Assembly (NCBI RefSeq): GCF_902825325.1
Contig: NZ_CADEAR010000016.1
Location: forward strand, 1 to 53,162
DNA: 53,162 bases
Direction: 5' to 3'
From: Brucella tritici
GTDB taxonomy: Bacteria; Pseudomonadota; Alphaproteobacteria; Rhizobiales; Rhizobiaceae
Part shown: positions 44,763 to 53,085 of the stretch, one piece after another
Layout: the number at the start of each line of letters is the position of its first letter
Numbering within the stretch: the stretch's first letter is position 1
Made by a program: the position numbers and the translations under genes
The notes under the pieces: generated by a model
Told to the model about the DNA's origin: nothing
Databases searched by the model: none
Seen by the model: only the letters and a program-made list of their open reading frames with translations

Positions 44763-47753
44763 TTAACGCTCGTGTTCGTCGCGTTCCTTCTTTTGCTGCT
44801 GCTCTTGTTCTAGTTCCTGCAATCGCGGAACTTGTTGCTGAGGTGGATCTGTGCGCATGGTTTCTCCACCGCGAGCAACGCCCTTCACTTCCATATTAAC
44901 CTGATTGTCGAGCTGTTTGGCACCTTCAACTTTTCCATCTGTCCGATCCCGCTCTTCAAGCACGTTCGCTTCCCATGCCCGGCGATCGACCATTTGCTCG
45001 ACACGCTGCTTCTGACCGTCGACTTCCTGAATGACGGTTTTCAAAACGCGTTCCGTCCCAGTGGACCGCAAATGAACTTCATCGCCGATTTCAGCGCCGG
45101 CGCGATGCAACGCATCCGGTAATCCGACACCCCATACCGTGCGATTGCCATTGGCCGTTTCAATAACGACAAATGGCGAAGGCTCATTTTTTTCATTATC
45201 CTGATAAGGCTTTTCGCCTGTCTCAACGAGGATGCCCTGCACACCCTCCTTATAGTCGACGGTCTTCGAGTGGGACGTTCCAGAATTATCTGCATTCTGT
45301 GGCTCTCTATCGACCTTGCTCGACTGATCCGATCCTGCAGATTGCTCCTGATCCCGGTGAGCCGCATCCAGCGCCCTACCCTCGATCGGAACAATTTCAT
45401 TGCGCAAGTAGGACTGCTCGCGACGCGCCAGATCTTGCCAATCCAGTTCCGTCGGCTGATAGCCCTTGACCGAAATACCGTGCGCCTGGCCCTCCAGCCA
45501 AGTTTCACGGCGGAACTCCTTGCTCCCCGTTATTTCGATGCTCGTCCAGCCGCGATGCGCTGCTGTTTCGATCATCAACCGAACGCCCTGAGCATCGAAC
45601 GATTTAGCGCGCAGCTTCTCTCCATTGTCCTGGAACACTTCGCGCTCACCCTTTGAATCGGCAAAGACTCGCTGCGTCCCCCCGTGATCCTCACGAATAT
45701 AATATCGCCTCGTGATCTCATCCGGGAATGAACGATCCATTTCGGCCTGATAGGATGCTGCAGCTGCCTTCTCCTCGTCATCCATGCTTGAACGAGGTTC
45801 GTTGGCATTATCTGCCGATGGCTGACCCTGCTCTGCTTCCACGATAACATGCGCTGGCTTGGCAATTTCGGAATCGGCTTCGCGAGCGATCTGCATTGAC
45901 GAGCTATCTTGCTCGCTTTCACGAGATGGGGTTTCAACGGTCAATCCACGCTGTTCAGTCAGTTCCATATGCTCGCGCATTAGATTGACATGCTCGCGCG
46001 TATACTGCGCTACCTGATCCAGATCGGCTTTCTCTTCAGGTCCGAGATTGCGGCCAAGCCGGAACAAAGCTGTTTCAACTTCTTTCTCATATGCCTCAAA
46101 ATCGCTTTTCGACATTTCGCGCACTTTTTCACCCTCCAAAATGATGTTTTGCAACTTTACCAAATTGGTGCGATAATGTGACCCGAATTCTGCATGAACG
46201 GTGTTAGAAGTTTTGGCTTCCGATTGATGCGAACTGGTTGATACAACTATATCTCTTTGCTGGATGGCGTATGAGGCAATCTGATGATTGCCGCTTGCCA
46301 TTGCGATTTTCTCCCAACTCTGAGTTACCTTTACGGTATATTCACGGCTGCGCACGCTTCGCGCCAGGCTCCGCCGACCTGACCGCTTGGCATCATAACG
46401 CGACTGAGCCGCCGCACTCGTCCCCTCATGTTCCGTTCGTCCCTCGCGATTAACCGGCCGCACCTGATTGCGCGTGTAGGCTGGAGCATTTGCAAACTCG
46501 CGCCTGTCCGTCATTTCCATAGCGATTCCGTGCTGACGCGCCTTTTCAGCCATAAGTTCGCGCCATTGGCGAAAAATCTGTGGCGAGGTTTCTACCCGAT
46601 CACCGGCATCCGAACGCATAGCGATAATGGCATGGGCATGGATATGCGGTCGCTTTCCGCCCTGCCCCATCTCCTTCGGATCGCTGAACGGATCATGCAT
46701 CGCAAATATGTAGCGGTGTCCTTCGAACTGAGCGGCCAGAAAATCCCGAACAGCGCCTTCGAAAGCCTGAACATTGGTGCCAGCTTTGGCAGACATGATG
46801 ACATGCATCACATCCCTGCCCTTGCGGCTATGCAACTCCCGACGCCACTGCTTTTGCACCAGATCGCCGGCGGAACGCGCATCGGAGATATCGCGCCCCT
46901 TATCATCGCGAACTTCTCCCTTATGATCCTCGACCAGATTTCGCAGCTTGGCAGCGCCATATTCCACGCCATTACCATACCCGGTAAAACGGAACCGCGC
47001 CCTCGCCAGCTCGGACACCGCGCTTTCGTTGTAACGTCTCTGAATAATGTCAGCCGCCTTCGGGTCGCCGGTCAACCGCTCCCCTTCCGCGCTGCGCAAG
47101 ACCACCAGACCGTCAACTTTCAAAACTCCGTGTGATGGCTGCGAAACTGCATAAGCGAAGCTGCGATTACCTAATCCGCTCGCCAGGCTGTCGCGTACGA
47201 GCTGGTGCAAAGCTTCTTCTGTTTCGAAACCAGTTGCTTCGATCGACACATGGAAAGTTCCAATATCCCTGCTCTCGGCACGATTTTGAAACAATGGCTC
47301 CCAATCTCCCCGCAACCGGGCTAGATCCTCGCGACCATGAAGGCGCTCACCATTTTCCTTTTCGACGTGTATTTCCCCGCTGCGTGATACGTAATTGACC
47401 ATCGCGCCGAACCGCGCACCGCCACCGTACGATGCCATTTTTACCACGGACGGTTGACTGCCTGCTGCGACCGCGGCCAAACGCGCTTCCATCGGCCTCG
47501 CTGCCGCAATTGGCTTGCTTGCCGTGCTTCCAAAGAACTGGAAACTCTGTGCCCTTGAGGATCCCGTGCGCATTTTCGACACTGAAGCACCACCTGCTGC
47601 GGTGGCACCTCCCGCGATTTGCAGTTCGCGCAGCCTTCGGCGCATTTCTTCTTCCGCGCCGCTCGCAGCACTCGAACCCAAAGAAAGCTCATGCAACAGC
47701 GCCGCGCGATGCTGCTCCCATTCACTCTCAAAGGCTCCGAGAAAAAACTCCAT
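44763..47753 (-). CDS. Large conjugative relaxase (MOBP-like)
   Basis: Nicks oriT and pilots the strand into the recipient. The 996-residue protein has a Ser/Ala-rich lead of 100 residues, then a candidate catalytic Tyr121 in AMVNYVSRSGE. The three-His metal motif is H370-I-H372-A-H374, in KRPHIHAHAIIAMRSDAG. HVIMSAKAGTNVQAF (near 317) is the middle motif. After a linker, SIEITGSKEFRRETWLEGQA near 790 looks like the LPD7 domain found behind many relaxases. Near 870-920, FVVIETANGNRTVWGVGLPD is a further KfrB/TraA-like domain. The tail is Gln/Glu/Lys/Arg-rich, ending KKERDEHER, a plausible secretion signal. The start has no earlier alternative. Confidence 0.87.
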   Translation of the reverse strand: MEFFLGAFESEWEQHRAALLHELSLGSSAASGAEEEMRRRLRELQIAGGATAAGGASVSKMRTGSSRAQSFQFFGSTASKPIAAARPMEARLAAVAAGSQPSVVKMASYGGGARFGAMVNYVSRSGEIHVEKENGERLHGREDLARLRGDWEPLFQNRAESRDIGTFHVSIEATGFETEEALHQLVRDSLASGLGNRSFAYAVSQPSHGVLKVDGLVVLRSAEGERLTGDPKAADIIQRRYNESAVSELARARFRFTGYGNGVEYGAAKLRNLVEDHKGEVRDDKGRDISDARSAGDLVQKQWRRELHSRKGRDVMHVIMSAKAGTNVQAFEGAVRDFLAAQFEGHRYIFAMHDPFSDPKEMGQGGKRPHIHAHAIIAMRSDAGDRVETSPQIFRQWRELMAEKARQHGIAMEMTDRREFANAPAYTRNQVRPVNREGRTEHEGTSAAAQSRYDAKRSGRRSLARSVRSREYTVKVTQSWEKIAMASGNHQIASYAIQQRDIVVSTSSHQSEAKTSNTVHAEFGSHYRTNLVKLQNIILEGEKVREMSKSDFEAYEKEVETALFRLGRNLGPEEKADLDQVAQYTREHVNLMREHMELTEQRGLTVETPSRESEQDSSSMQIAREADSEIAKPAHVIVEAEQGQPSADNANEPRSSMDDEEKAAAASYQAEMDRSFPDEITRRYYIREDHGGTQRVFADSKGEREVFQDNGEKLRAKSFDAQGVRLMIETAAHRGWTSIEITGSKEFRRETWLEGQAHGISVKGYQPTELDWQDLARREQSYLRNEIVPIEGRALDAAHRDQEQSAGSDQSSKVDREPQNADNSGTSHSKTVDYKEGVQGILVETGEKPYQDNEKNEPSPFVVIETANGNRTVWGVGLPDALHRAGAEIGDEVHLRSTGTERVLKTVIQEVDGQKQRVEQMVDRRAWEANVLEERDRTDGKVEGAKQLDNQVNMEVKGVARGGETMRTDPPQQQVPRLQELEQEQQQKKERDEHER

Positions 47754-47759
47754 CGACTG

Positions 47760-48242
47760 CTATTCCTTGCTGCGATGCCTGTATCCGGATCGCTTGGTAA
47801 CGCGCCGCAGCTCGCTGAGGACGCCGACCTGCATCTTCTGCACATCCCCGACCACCATGCGGATTTCGCTATCAGATACAGATTTTCCACTATTCAGAGC
47901 TCGGGCTACCTGATTGAGATTGACGCCAATCATACGCATGTCCTCCAGCATGAGAGACAAAAGCGCCCGGTCTTCATCATTAAAGACTGGTTTCACTCCT
48001 GCCCCTTGCAGGAATACAGCTTTAAAAAATGCACTCATCGTCATGTCAGCCGCCTTTGCGGCTGCATCGATTGCATCATATTCGTCCGCCGAAACGCGGC
48101 TATGAATGGTTTGCGGCTTGGCTTTAACTGCCGCCCCACCATCGGTAATTCCCTCATCCATAAGCTTCAACAGCTCCAGCACAGAGTAGCAATAATCAAT
48201 CGCGGGCGTGTTTCGCGATTCACTGGATAAAATGTAGCACAT
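47760..48242 (-). CDS. MobC-like relaxosome accessory protein
   Basis: A 160-residue DNA-binding partner of the relaxase, ending six bases before it. The ribbon-helix-helix part is TIHSRVSADEYDAIDAAAKA with DMTMSAFFKAVFLQG. The MobC mark is the hydrophobic block MRMIGVNLNQVARALNSGK. I kept the ATG at 48242; a second in-frame ATG (MDEGITDGG) at 48161 would remove 27 residues and is possible. It is divergent from the parA-like gene across a dyad-rich spacer. Confidence 0.8.
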   Translation of the reverse strand: MCYILSSESRNTPAIDYCYSVLELLKLMDEGITDGGAAVKAKPQTIHSRVSADEYDAIDAAAKAADMTMSAFFKAVFLQGAGVKPVFNDEDRALLSLMLEDMRMIGVNLNQVARALNSGKSVSDSEIRMVVGDVQKMQVGVLSELRRVTKRSGYRHRSKE

Positions 48243-48418
48243 TTTTCCGTATCCTGCCTAACATAATACATAGGAAATCAATAAAGATCGTCCAAATTGG
48301 TCTCGCTTCGCTCACCTTTACGCCGAGGCTGCGCCCCGGCGTTTCAAAAGGAACTACGCTCACCAGGGTTCACCTCCAGGCCGCTTTATTCGCCTTTGTG
48401 TACTCCTCGTACTCGCCA

Positions 48419-48447
48419 GCAAGGGACGCTTCGCTCTTCGCCCTTGC
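48419..48447. repeat. GC-rich inverted repeat in the oriT candidate
   Basis: GCAAGGG at 48419-48425 and CCCTTGC at 48441-48447 form a perfect 7-bp stem with a 15-base loop that contains CTTCGCTCTTCG. Such hairpins next to mob genes are typical of oriT, but could also be a terminator-like structure. Confidence 0.5.
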
Positions 48448-48526
48448 CGGACTGCGTGCGAGCGGCACAGACGGCTCTTGCGCGGCTCCGGGGTTCATCA
48501 TCAGCTAGAAAGGAACTGGGGAGATC

Positions 48527-48609
48527 AACCACACGACGATGTCATGTGGTTATGCGATGTGAACACACCGTGTGATCCATTGGATATAGTGTGTTGTCAC
48601 ATCGTGTGA
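48527..48609. repeat. Cluster of three CACA/TGTG dyads before the parA-like gene
   Basis: Dyad 1: AACCACA-c-GAC-GAT-GTC-a-TGTGGTT (48527-48551), a 10-bp stem with one mismatch. Dyad 2: CACAC-C-GTGTG (48564-48574). Dyad 3: TCACA-TCG-TGTGA (48597-48609). The last two also share GTGT-T-CACATCG in opposite orientation. They lie 130-210 bases upstream of the parA-like ATG and look like binding sites for a ribbon-helix-helix or ParB-type protein. Confidence 0.65.
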
Positions 48610-48738
48610 AAATATCGTAGTCTGTTCCTCAGTCCATATAACTAACGATCACCACTCGATCCAAATGCTCGTTAGTCTGATATGGCCTGAACCGGACGTG
48701 GGTAAACGTTCATGCTCTCTTCGTTTGAAGGAGAATTC

Positions 48739-49452
48739 ATGACAGCTCGATTTTCAGCAGTTAGTGGTAAAGGCGGCGCGGGGAAAACGACCACAGTCAT
48801 TTTGACGGCAGGTGAATTCGCACTCCAAGGTCGACGGGTCCTTCTCATCGATGCAGATCCCCGCCAGAACCTGGCCGAGTGGTGGAAGCGCTGCGAAGCG
48901 AAGGGCAACTTACCTGAATCAATTTCTCTGACGACCGCACTTCGCCAGAACTCAATCGAACAGATTATGTCTTCACAGGCAGAAAAGTACGACGCCGTAC
49001 TTATCGATGCTCCCGGCGTCGATAGCGTGGTCATGGATACGATAATAGATCATTCTGATATCGTGATTACGCCCATTCAGCCTGCACAGGATGAAATAAA
49101 GGCAGCAGGCGAAGCCGCGGAAACCATTGCCACGCGAACAGATCACAACCAACGCGTCATTCCTCAGGCGGTTGTGCGGACACGCATCAACATCGTTAAT
49201 CGCCACCTTGAGGAATATCGCATCATTCGTCCATTCGTGGAGAATTTAAGCCATCATGGTTATAATACGACGTTGCTCGAAACTGAGCTAATCGAGCGCA
49301 ACTGTTACCGCGAGATCCGCAGCGGCTTGGGAACATTGCAAATGTTGGAATTAACGGATGCTATCTATAAGGCCAGAACCGAAGTCAACGCGTTTGTTTC
49401 TGAGCTCGACTATTTAAGGGACCAGAACGTAATGGAGACCGTGAATGGCTAA
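48739..49452 (+). CDS. ParA/VirC1-like ATPase
   Basis: I chose the ATG at 48739, preceded by GAAGGAG. The 237-residue Walker-type ATPase has SGKGGAGKTTT at 9-19 (deviant Walker A), LLIDADPRQNLAEWWKR, VLIDAPG and DIVITPIQPAQDEIKA. Small ParA proteins of this kind segregate plasmids. VirC1 of Agrobacterium is a relative that gathers relaxosomes at the secretion pore. Its place opposite mobC and with an RHH partner fits either role. It overlaps the next gene by 8 bases. Confidence 0.85.
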   Translation: MTARFSAVSGKGGAGKTTTVILTAGEFALQGRRVLLIDADPRQNLAEWWKRCEAKGNLPESISLTTALRQNSIEQIMSSQAEKYDAVLIDAPGVDSVVMDTIIDHSDIVITPIQPAQDEIKAAGEAAETIATRTDHNQRVIPQAVVRTRINIVNRHLEEYRIIRPFVENLSHHGYNTTLLETELIERNCYREIRSGLGTLQMLELTDAIYKARTEVNAFVSELDYLRDQNVMETVNG

Positions 49453-49864
49453 AGGCAAGGTCACACTGTCGGACTTCCCTGTCGCATCCCGCAGACGCCC
49501 AACAGCAGAAGAGGAGAATAACCGTAATGCTGCTGCGCTCCCAGCGGCGGAAAACGCACAAAAGCAAACTACAGGGCCGTCAACAGAACTGGAAACGCGA
49601 AGGGCTCGTCCTAAATCACAATTCGTCACGCCAGATGAAAGAAGGGCGAACGATACCCAACAGGCAAACCAGCGGGAAGATTCCCGAAATCGCTTACGTG
49701 AACTTCGTAGAAACCGTGAACGAGAAAGTAAGCATTTTGTAAATGTCTCACTTGATTACGACACCAAAAGGCGACTTGAAAAGGCAGCCCACGACAACGG
49801 ACTTAAGATGTCGGTTATCCTTAGAGACGCCATCGACCAGTATCTAACAGAAAACGGATACTGA
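49445..49864 (+). CDS. Ribbon-helix-helix partner of the ParA-like ATPase
   Basis: A 139-residue protein. The first 90 residues are polar and probably disordered (MAKGKVTLSDFPVASRRRPT, then Arg/Glu/Gln-rich). The C-terminal 50 form a ribbon-helix-helix: SKHFVNVSLDYDTKRRLEKA and AHDNGLKMSVILRDAIDQYL. It overlaps the parA-like gene by 8 bases. This is the form of a ParG/ParB-like centromere binder or of VirC2, and the CACA/TGTG dyads upstream are its natural candidate target. Confidence 0.8.
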   Translation: MAKGKVTLSDFPVASRRRPTAEEENNRNAAALPAAENAQKQTTGPSTELETRRARPKSQFVTPDERRANDTQQANQREDSRNRLRELRRNRERESKHFVNVSLDYDTKRRLEKAAHDNGLKMSVILRDAIDQYLTENGY

Positions 49865-49866
49865 CC

Positions 49867-50256
49867 GTGCTTGGTCGCAGTTTTCTTCTAGGTTTGGCCG
49901 TAGGGATCGGAGTCGGTCTATATTTGGCGCCATATCTAGCTGCTAACGGCTTTGGCCACACGATTGAGCCAATCAACTCATCCACTAACAGTCAAGCTAG
50001 CACGCCCGCCGTTTCAGTCGAATGGCCAACCAACCAGATTGCCAAAGAAGAACTGTTTCGCTTTTCCAACTGGAATTATGCCGCCTACGGCAAAGATTCC
50101 ATCACTAATGTTATCCGCTGCATTCATATCAAACAGCAAACTATTGCTTGCGAACTGTCAGCTACACTCAGTTGGCTGAAGGACACAGCGTTGATCGAAG
50201 CAGTCTTTGAGGGAAAACCAGGAAACTGGCGAATGGCGGCGGCGAAAACACGTTAG
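49867..50256 (+). CDS. Membrane-anchored protein of unknown function
   Basis: A 129-residue frame with a GTG start two bases after the preceding stop. The N-terminus SFLLGLAVGIGVGLYLAPYLA is a membrane anchor or signal, then a linker with PINSSTNSQASTPAVSVEWP and a soluble domain with SNWNYAAYGKDSITNVIRCI, CELSATLSWLKDTALIEAVF. It seems to be the third gene of the parA-like operon. I do not recognise a family. Confidence 0.6.
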   Translation: MLGRSFLLGLAVGIGVGLYLAPYLAANGFGHTIEPINSSTNSQASTPAVSVEWPTNQIAKEELFRFSNWNYAAYGKDSITNVIRCIHIKQQTIACELSATLSWLKDTALIEAVFEGKPGNWRMAAAKTR

Positions 50257-50421
50257 TCAACATATTCTAGTTCATTTTTTTCCGTAAGAGGTCGCTTTCT
50301 GCATCCGTGGGGCAGAAAAGTTTGGTGATGAATTCCGTTTCATCAAACTCTACAGTGCCAAACCAACGAGAATAATTCATAATATTCAATTAGGCGGCAT
50401 GGAGTTTAAGGGGTTTAAACG

Positions 50422-50922
50422 GTGAATAACGAATCTACTGATTTCGCAAAAGAACATTCATTGGAGAAAACCAATGATCCGGAAATCGATAAGCCCATCT
50501 ACAGACGTCGCGGCTTTGATGGTATCAGCACGTTTGAAGAAATAGACCAACGACTTGCAAAATATTTAAGAGAAGCTCGTGAACAGGCTGGTCTCAAACA
50601 GGCTGATTTTGCGCCACTCATGGGCCTGTCTACACCGGTATATGGTCGTTACGAACGTGCATTCTCAAAACTGCACGTTACGCGCATGATACACATCTGC
50701 GAAGTATTGGGTTTCATGCCAATCGATATGCTCTTCGCAGCAGCACCTCATCTCTGGGGTGAAAACGAGCAAGAAGCCAAAGATCGTGTCGAGCTAGCAA
50801 AACTTGTCAGCGATCTCCCACATAGTACGACACGCGATCTGCTGTCGTTGGTAAAAAAAATGGCGGAACTTCAGAACCAAGTTGATGCAAGCTCGAAGAG
50901 CTCGAGCCTGGCTGAGAAATAG
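50422..50922 (+). CDS. XRE-family helix-turn-helix regulator
   Basis: A 166-residue protein with a GTG start. After a 45-residue polar lead, the XRE domain reads LAKYLREAREQAGLKQADFA, PLMGLSTPVYGRYER and MIHICEVLGFMPIDMLFAAA. The C-terminal part, DRVELAKLVSDLPHSTTRDL and LLSLVKKMAELQNQV, is helical. It probably regulates element genes; its targets are not visible. Confidence 0.85.
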   Translation: MNNESTDFAKEHSLEKTNDPEIDKPIYRRRGFDGISTFEEIDQRLAKYLREAREQAGLKQADFAPLMGLSTPVYGRYERAFSKLHVTRMIHICEVLGFMPIDMLFAAAPHLWGENEQEAKDRVELAKLVSDLPHSTTRDLLSLVKKMAELQNQVDASSKSSSLAEK

Positions 50923-50948
50923 GTGGCCGCTCAAACGGCCTCAAGTGA

Positions 50949-51818
50949 TCACCCGCTTGCAATCTCATGCAGATAATCGGCAACCGCCTGTGCTTTGGCT
51001 GCTGCGGTGATAATGGCGCGTTTGTCGACCTTCAGGACGGCCAGCCAATTTTCGATGTAAGCGGCTGTGTTTTCGCGAGGATCATGGGCCACGCCCAGGT
51101 CAGCGCAAAGGAAAGCTGCGGACAGTTCGGCCACGAGTTCTTCGAGTGCGTAAGCGTTTGTTCCGAAGCGGCCAGACAGATCGCGATCAAGGCGATGCTT
51201 TGCGCCTGACCAATGACCAATTTCGTGCAGAAGCGACGAGTACAGGTGGACATCGCTTAAAAAACGCTCCCGGTCGGGCATGAGAATGTCGTCAGGTCCA
51301 GGACGATAGCAAGCCTTCGTGCCGCCGTAGTGAATGACGGCTCCGATCTGGCGAACAAAGGTGTCGACGGTTTCATTGTGAGGCACGCGCGCCATCGGCA
51401 TCGGTTCGGCTGGGCTGTAATAGTCGGCAGGCAGGTTCTCAATCTGCTCTACGTTGAATACCGTGTAGCCCTTGAGATAAGGGATCGAACGGTCGTCATC
51501 GGCTTCCTGATCCTTGCGCGTAAAGGTGCCGAATTTGACGACAAGCGATCCACGTTCGCCCTTCCGGACTTGACCGCCGAGATCCTTCGCCTGACGATAG
51601 GTGATCCAGGTGGTCTGTTCGTAGCCGTTCATCTGCGACGCGATCCAGAGCATGAGAACATTGATGCCGCGATAGGCTTCGCCGCTGGATCGGCGGGGGA
51701 TGACGGAGCCCGGGCGGGTATTTCCGTGCCACGGGCGAACCCAAGGCTTGGTGCCGGCTTCCAGCTGCTCGATGATGAGGTCGGTAATGCGCTGATAGGT
51801 GTCGATGACGTTGTTCAT
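50949..51818 (-). CDS. ArdC-like antirestriction protein
   Basis: Protects entering single-stranded plasmid DNA in the recipient in related systems. I chose the ATG at 51818 for 289 residues; an ATG at 51875 would add 19 residues of no typical sequence. The N-terminal ArdC domain has NNVIDTYQRITDLIIEQLEA, PWVRPWHGNT, EAYRGINVLML and TWITYRQAKDLGGQVRKGE. The C-terminal zincin domain has HEIGHWSGAKHRL with the HExxH site, and EELVAELSAAFLCADLGV. It is common on conjugative elements. Confidence 0.92.
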   Translation of the reverse strand: MNNVIDTYQRITDLIIEQLEAGTKPWVRPWHGNTRPGSVIPRRSSGEAYRGINVLMLWIASQMNGYEQTTWITYRQAKDLGGQVRKGERGSLVVKFGTFTRKDQEADDDRSIPYLKGYTVFNVEQIENLPADYYSPAEPMPMARVPHNETVDTFVRQIGAVIHYGGTKACYRPGPDDILMPDRERFLSDVHLYSSLLHEIGHWSGAKHRLDRDLSGRFGTNAYALEELVAELSAAFLCADLGVAHDPRENTAAYIENWLAVLKVDKRAIITAAAKAQAVADYLHEIASG

Positions 51819-52030
51819 GGCCGTCTCTCTTCGTTGGTTGACGGCAAAAAACGGAGATAGCCGAGACGAGCCCATGCACCTATTGGCCGCAACGGAAGTG
51901 GAGGACCGCGAAGCGGTTGCATTGGGGAGGGGCTATCGCAGCTTGTCCGTCAATCAGCCAACGGGTGGGGCGGCCCAAATGTCACCCACCGAAGCAAACG
52001 GACCAGATCTCTGCGCGGAAGATGTACCGC

Positions 52031-53077
52031 TTATCGTTCGCGGTCGTCGGAATCTCGCTCGGACTGCTTTTGGGACGACAGCTCTGTAAGCCGGGATGAC
52101 GCGGTGCTTCTCTGCTCTGGTGACATTCGCTCGACGGCGGGATCATCCGCATTTCTGACCTGATCCGGACGCGACAGGCGGGAGAAGTCAGAACGAGCCG
52201 TGAATGTGATTTCGCTATTGTCATCGGGCAACCGCTCTGGAAGGTCGGCGCGATCGACTGCGACAATCCCGTGGTCGGTAACAACGCTGGCAACGCGGAT
52301 ATCGTGACCGAGAACCTGACCTGAAACCTGTTCGCCCGGCCTGGCGCTGCGCACGTTGTGCTCGAAAGAATTCTCACCGCGCATTTCAAGATCGACGAAA
52401 GCAGCTCTTATGGCTTCCTGCCGGTTTGGATCGATCGCGTCTTCAAAGACATGTTTCATAGCTGGACTGGAGGGGTCGTTGGTCGTCGCGATCGACGCTT
52501 CGATCATGCGCGGCTTGGTGATGACGGTGAAGTCAACATCATGACCATATTCGCGTCCGATGGATGCTAGCAGTGCCTCCTGCGCCCGTCCGTTTCCTTC
52601 TCGGAAGGGGTGCACATAATTCAACTCTGCCAAAACTTTACCAGCGATTTCGGCGAACTGCTCGACCGACGATCCACGCAATATTTCCGGATTCCTGATC
52701 GGTCTAAAGGCTTCGTCCAAGCCCATCTCGATGCGCGAACCGTGAAGAAATGAGCTCCCACCTTTCGACAAATTGCCAATCGGCTCCACCCTCTGGCCAT
52801 CTACAACAGGGCTTTCATTGCGCGTATGACCGGCCCATTCATAAACATCTTGGAAAATATGACCATGAATGGCCTTCAGATGTTGGGCGTCGAACGCGCC
52901 TTTCGGGCCGTCTCCTTCGGCAATTTCAGTCATCCGGAATGCTGTCGCGCGATATTCTTCGACGCGCAGTTCCTTATGAGACCGGATTCCAAGTTTATTA
53001 CGCAGCACGTCCCTGCGGTCGGGATCGTCAGATGTGTTTGGATAGATATAGGCGCCTTTGGGTTCCGTTTCAGCCAT
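52031..53077 (-). CDS. Fic-domain protein (putative AMP-transferase toxin/effector)
   Basis: I chose the ATG at 53077 (348 residues); an earlier in-frame ATG lies in the group II intron. The Fic domain occupies about residues 30-200: LKAIHGHIFQDVYEWAGHTR and the active site HPFREGNGRA with His156. The Fic flap (SKGGSSFLH) is present. Residues 230-300 form a small domain with SGQVLGHDIRVASVVTDHGI and PDDNSEITFTARSDFSRL. The polar tail ends SERDSDDRER. The layout recalls VbhT, a plasmid-borne Fic protein moved by a T4SS, but no BID domain is recognised. No antitoxin gene is visible before the window ends. Confidence 0.87.
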   Translation of the reverse strand: MAETEPKGAYIYPNTSDDPDRRDVLRNKLGIRSHKELRVEEYRATAFRMTEIAEGDGPKGAFDAQHLKAIHGHIFQDVYEWAGHTRNESPVVDGQRVEPIGNLSKGGSSFLHGSRIEMGLDEAFRPIRNPEILRGSSVEQFAEIAGKVLAELNYVHPFREGNGRAQEALLASIGREYGHDVDFTVITKPRMIEASIATTNDPSSPAMKHVFEDAIDPNRQEAIRAAFVDLEMRGENSFEHNVRSARPGEQVSGQVLGHDIRVASVVTDHGIVAVDRADLPERLPDDNSEITFTARSDFSRLSRPDQVRNADDPAVERMSPEQRSTASSRLTELSSQKQSERDSDDRER

Positions 53078-53085
53078 AGCGAAGA

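Larger units (their letters stand above)
48243..48738. other. Dyad-rich spacer, candidate oriT and partition/operator site
   Basis: 496 bases without a gene between the divergent mobC-like and parA-like genes. The left two-thirds holds GC-rich inverted repeats: ACGCCG/CGGCGT near 48320-48343 and GCAAGGG/CCCTTGC at 48419-48425 and 48441-48447. The right third has three dyads of CACA/TGTG type at 48527-48609. oriT usually lies beside mobC/relaxase genes, so this is its best candidate, but no nick-site consensus was recognised. Confidence 0.5.

Noticed and set aside
46428..47135. 235-residue forward open frame
   Set aside because: Opposite strand of the relaxase, covering its catalytic domain; no independent support.
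51330..51860. 176-residue forward open frame
   Set aside because: Antisense of the ArdC-like gene, with no recognisable motif.
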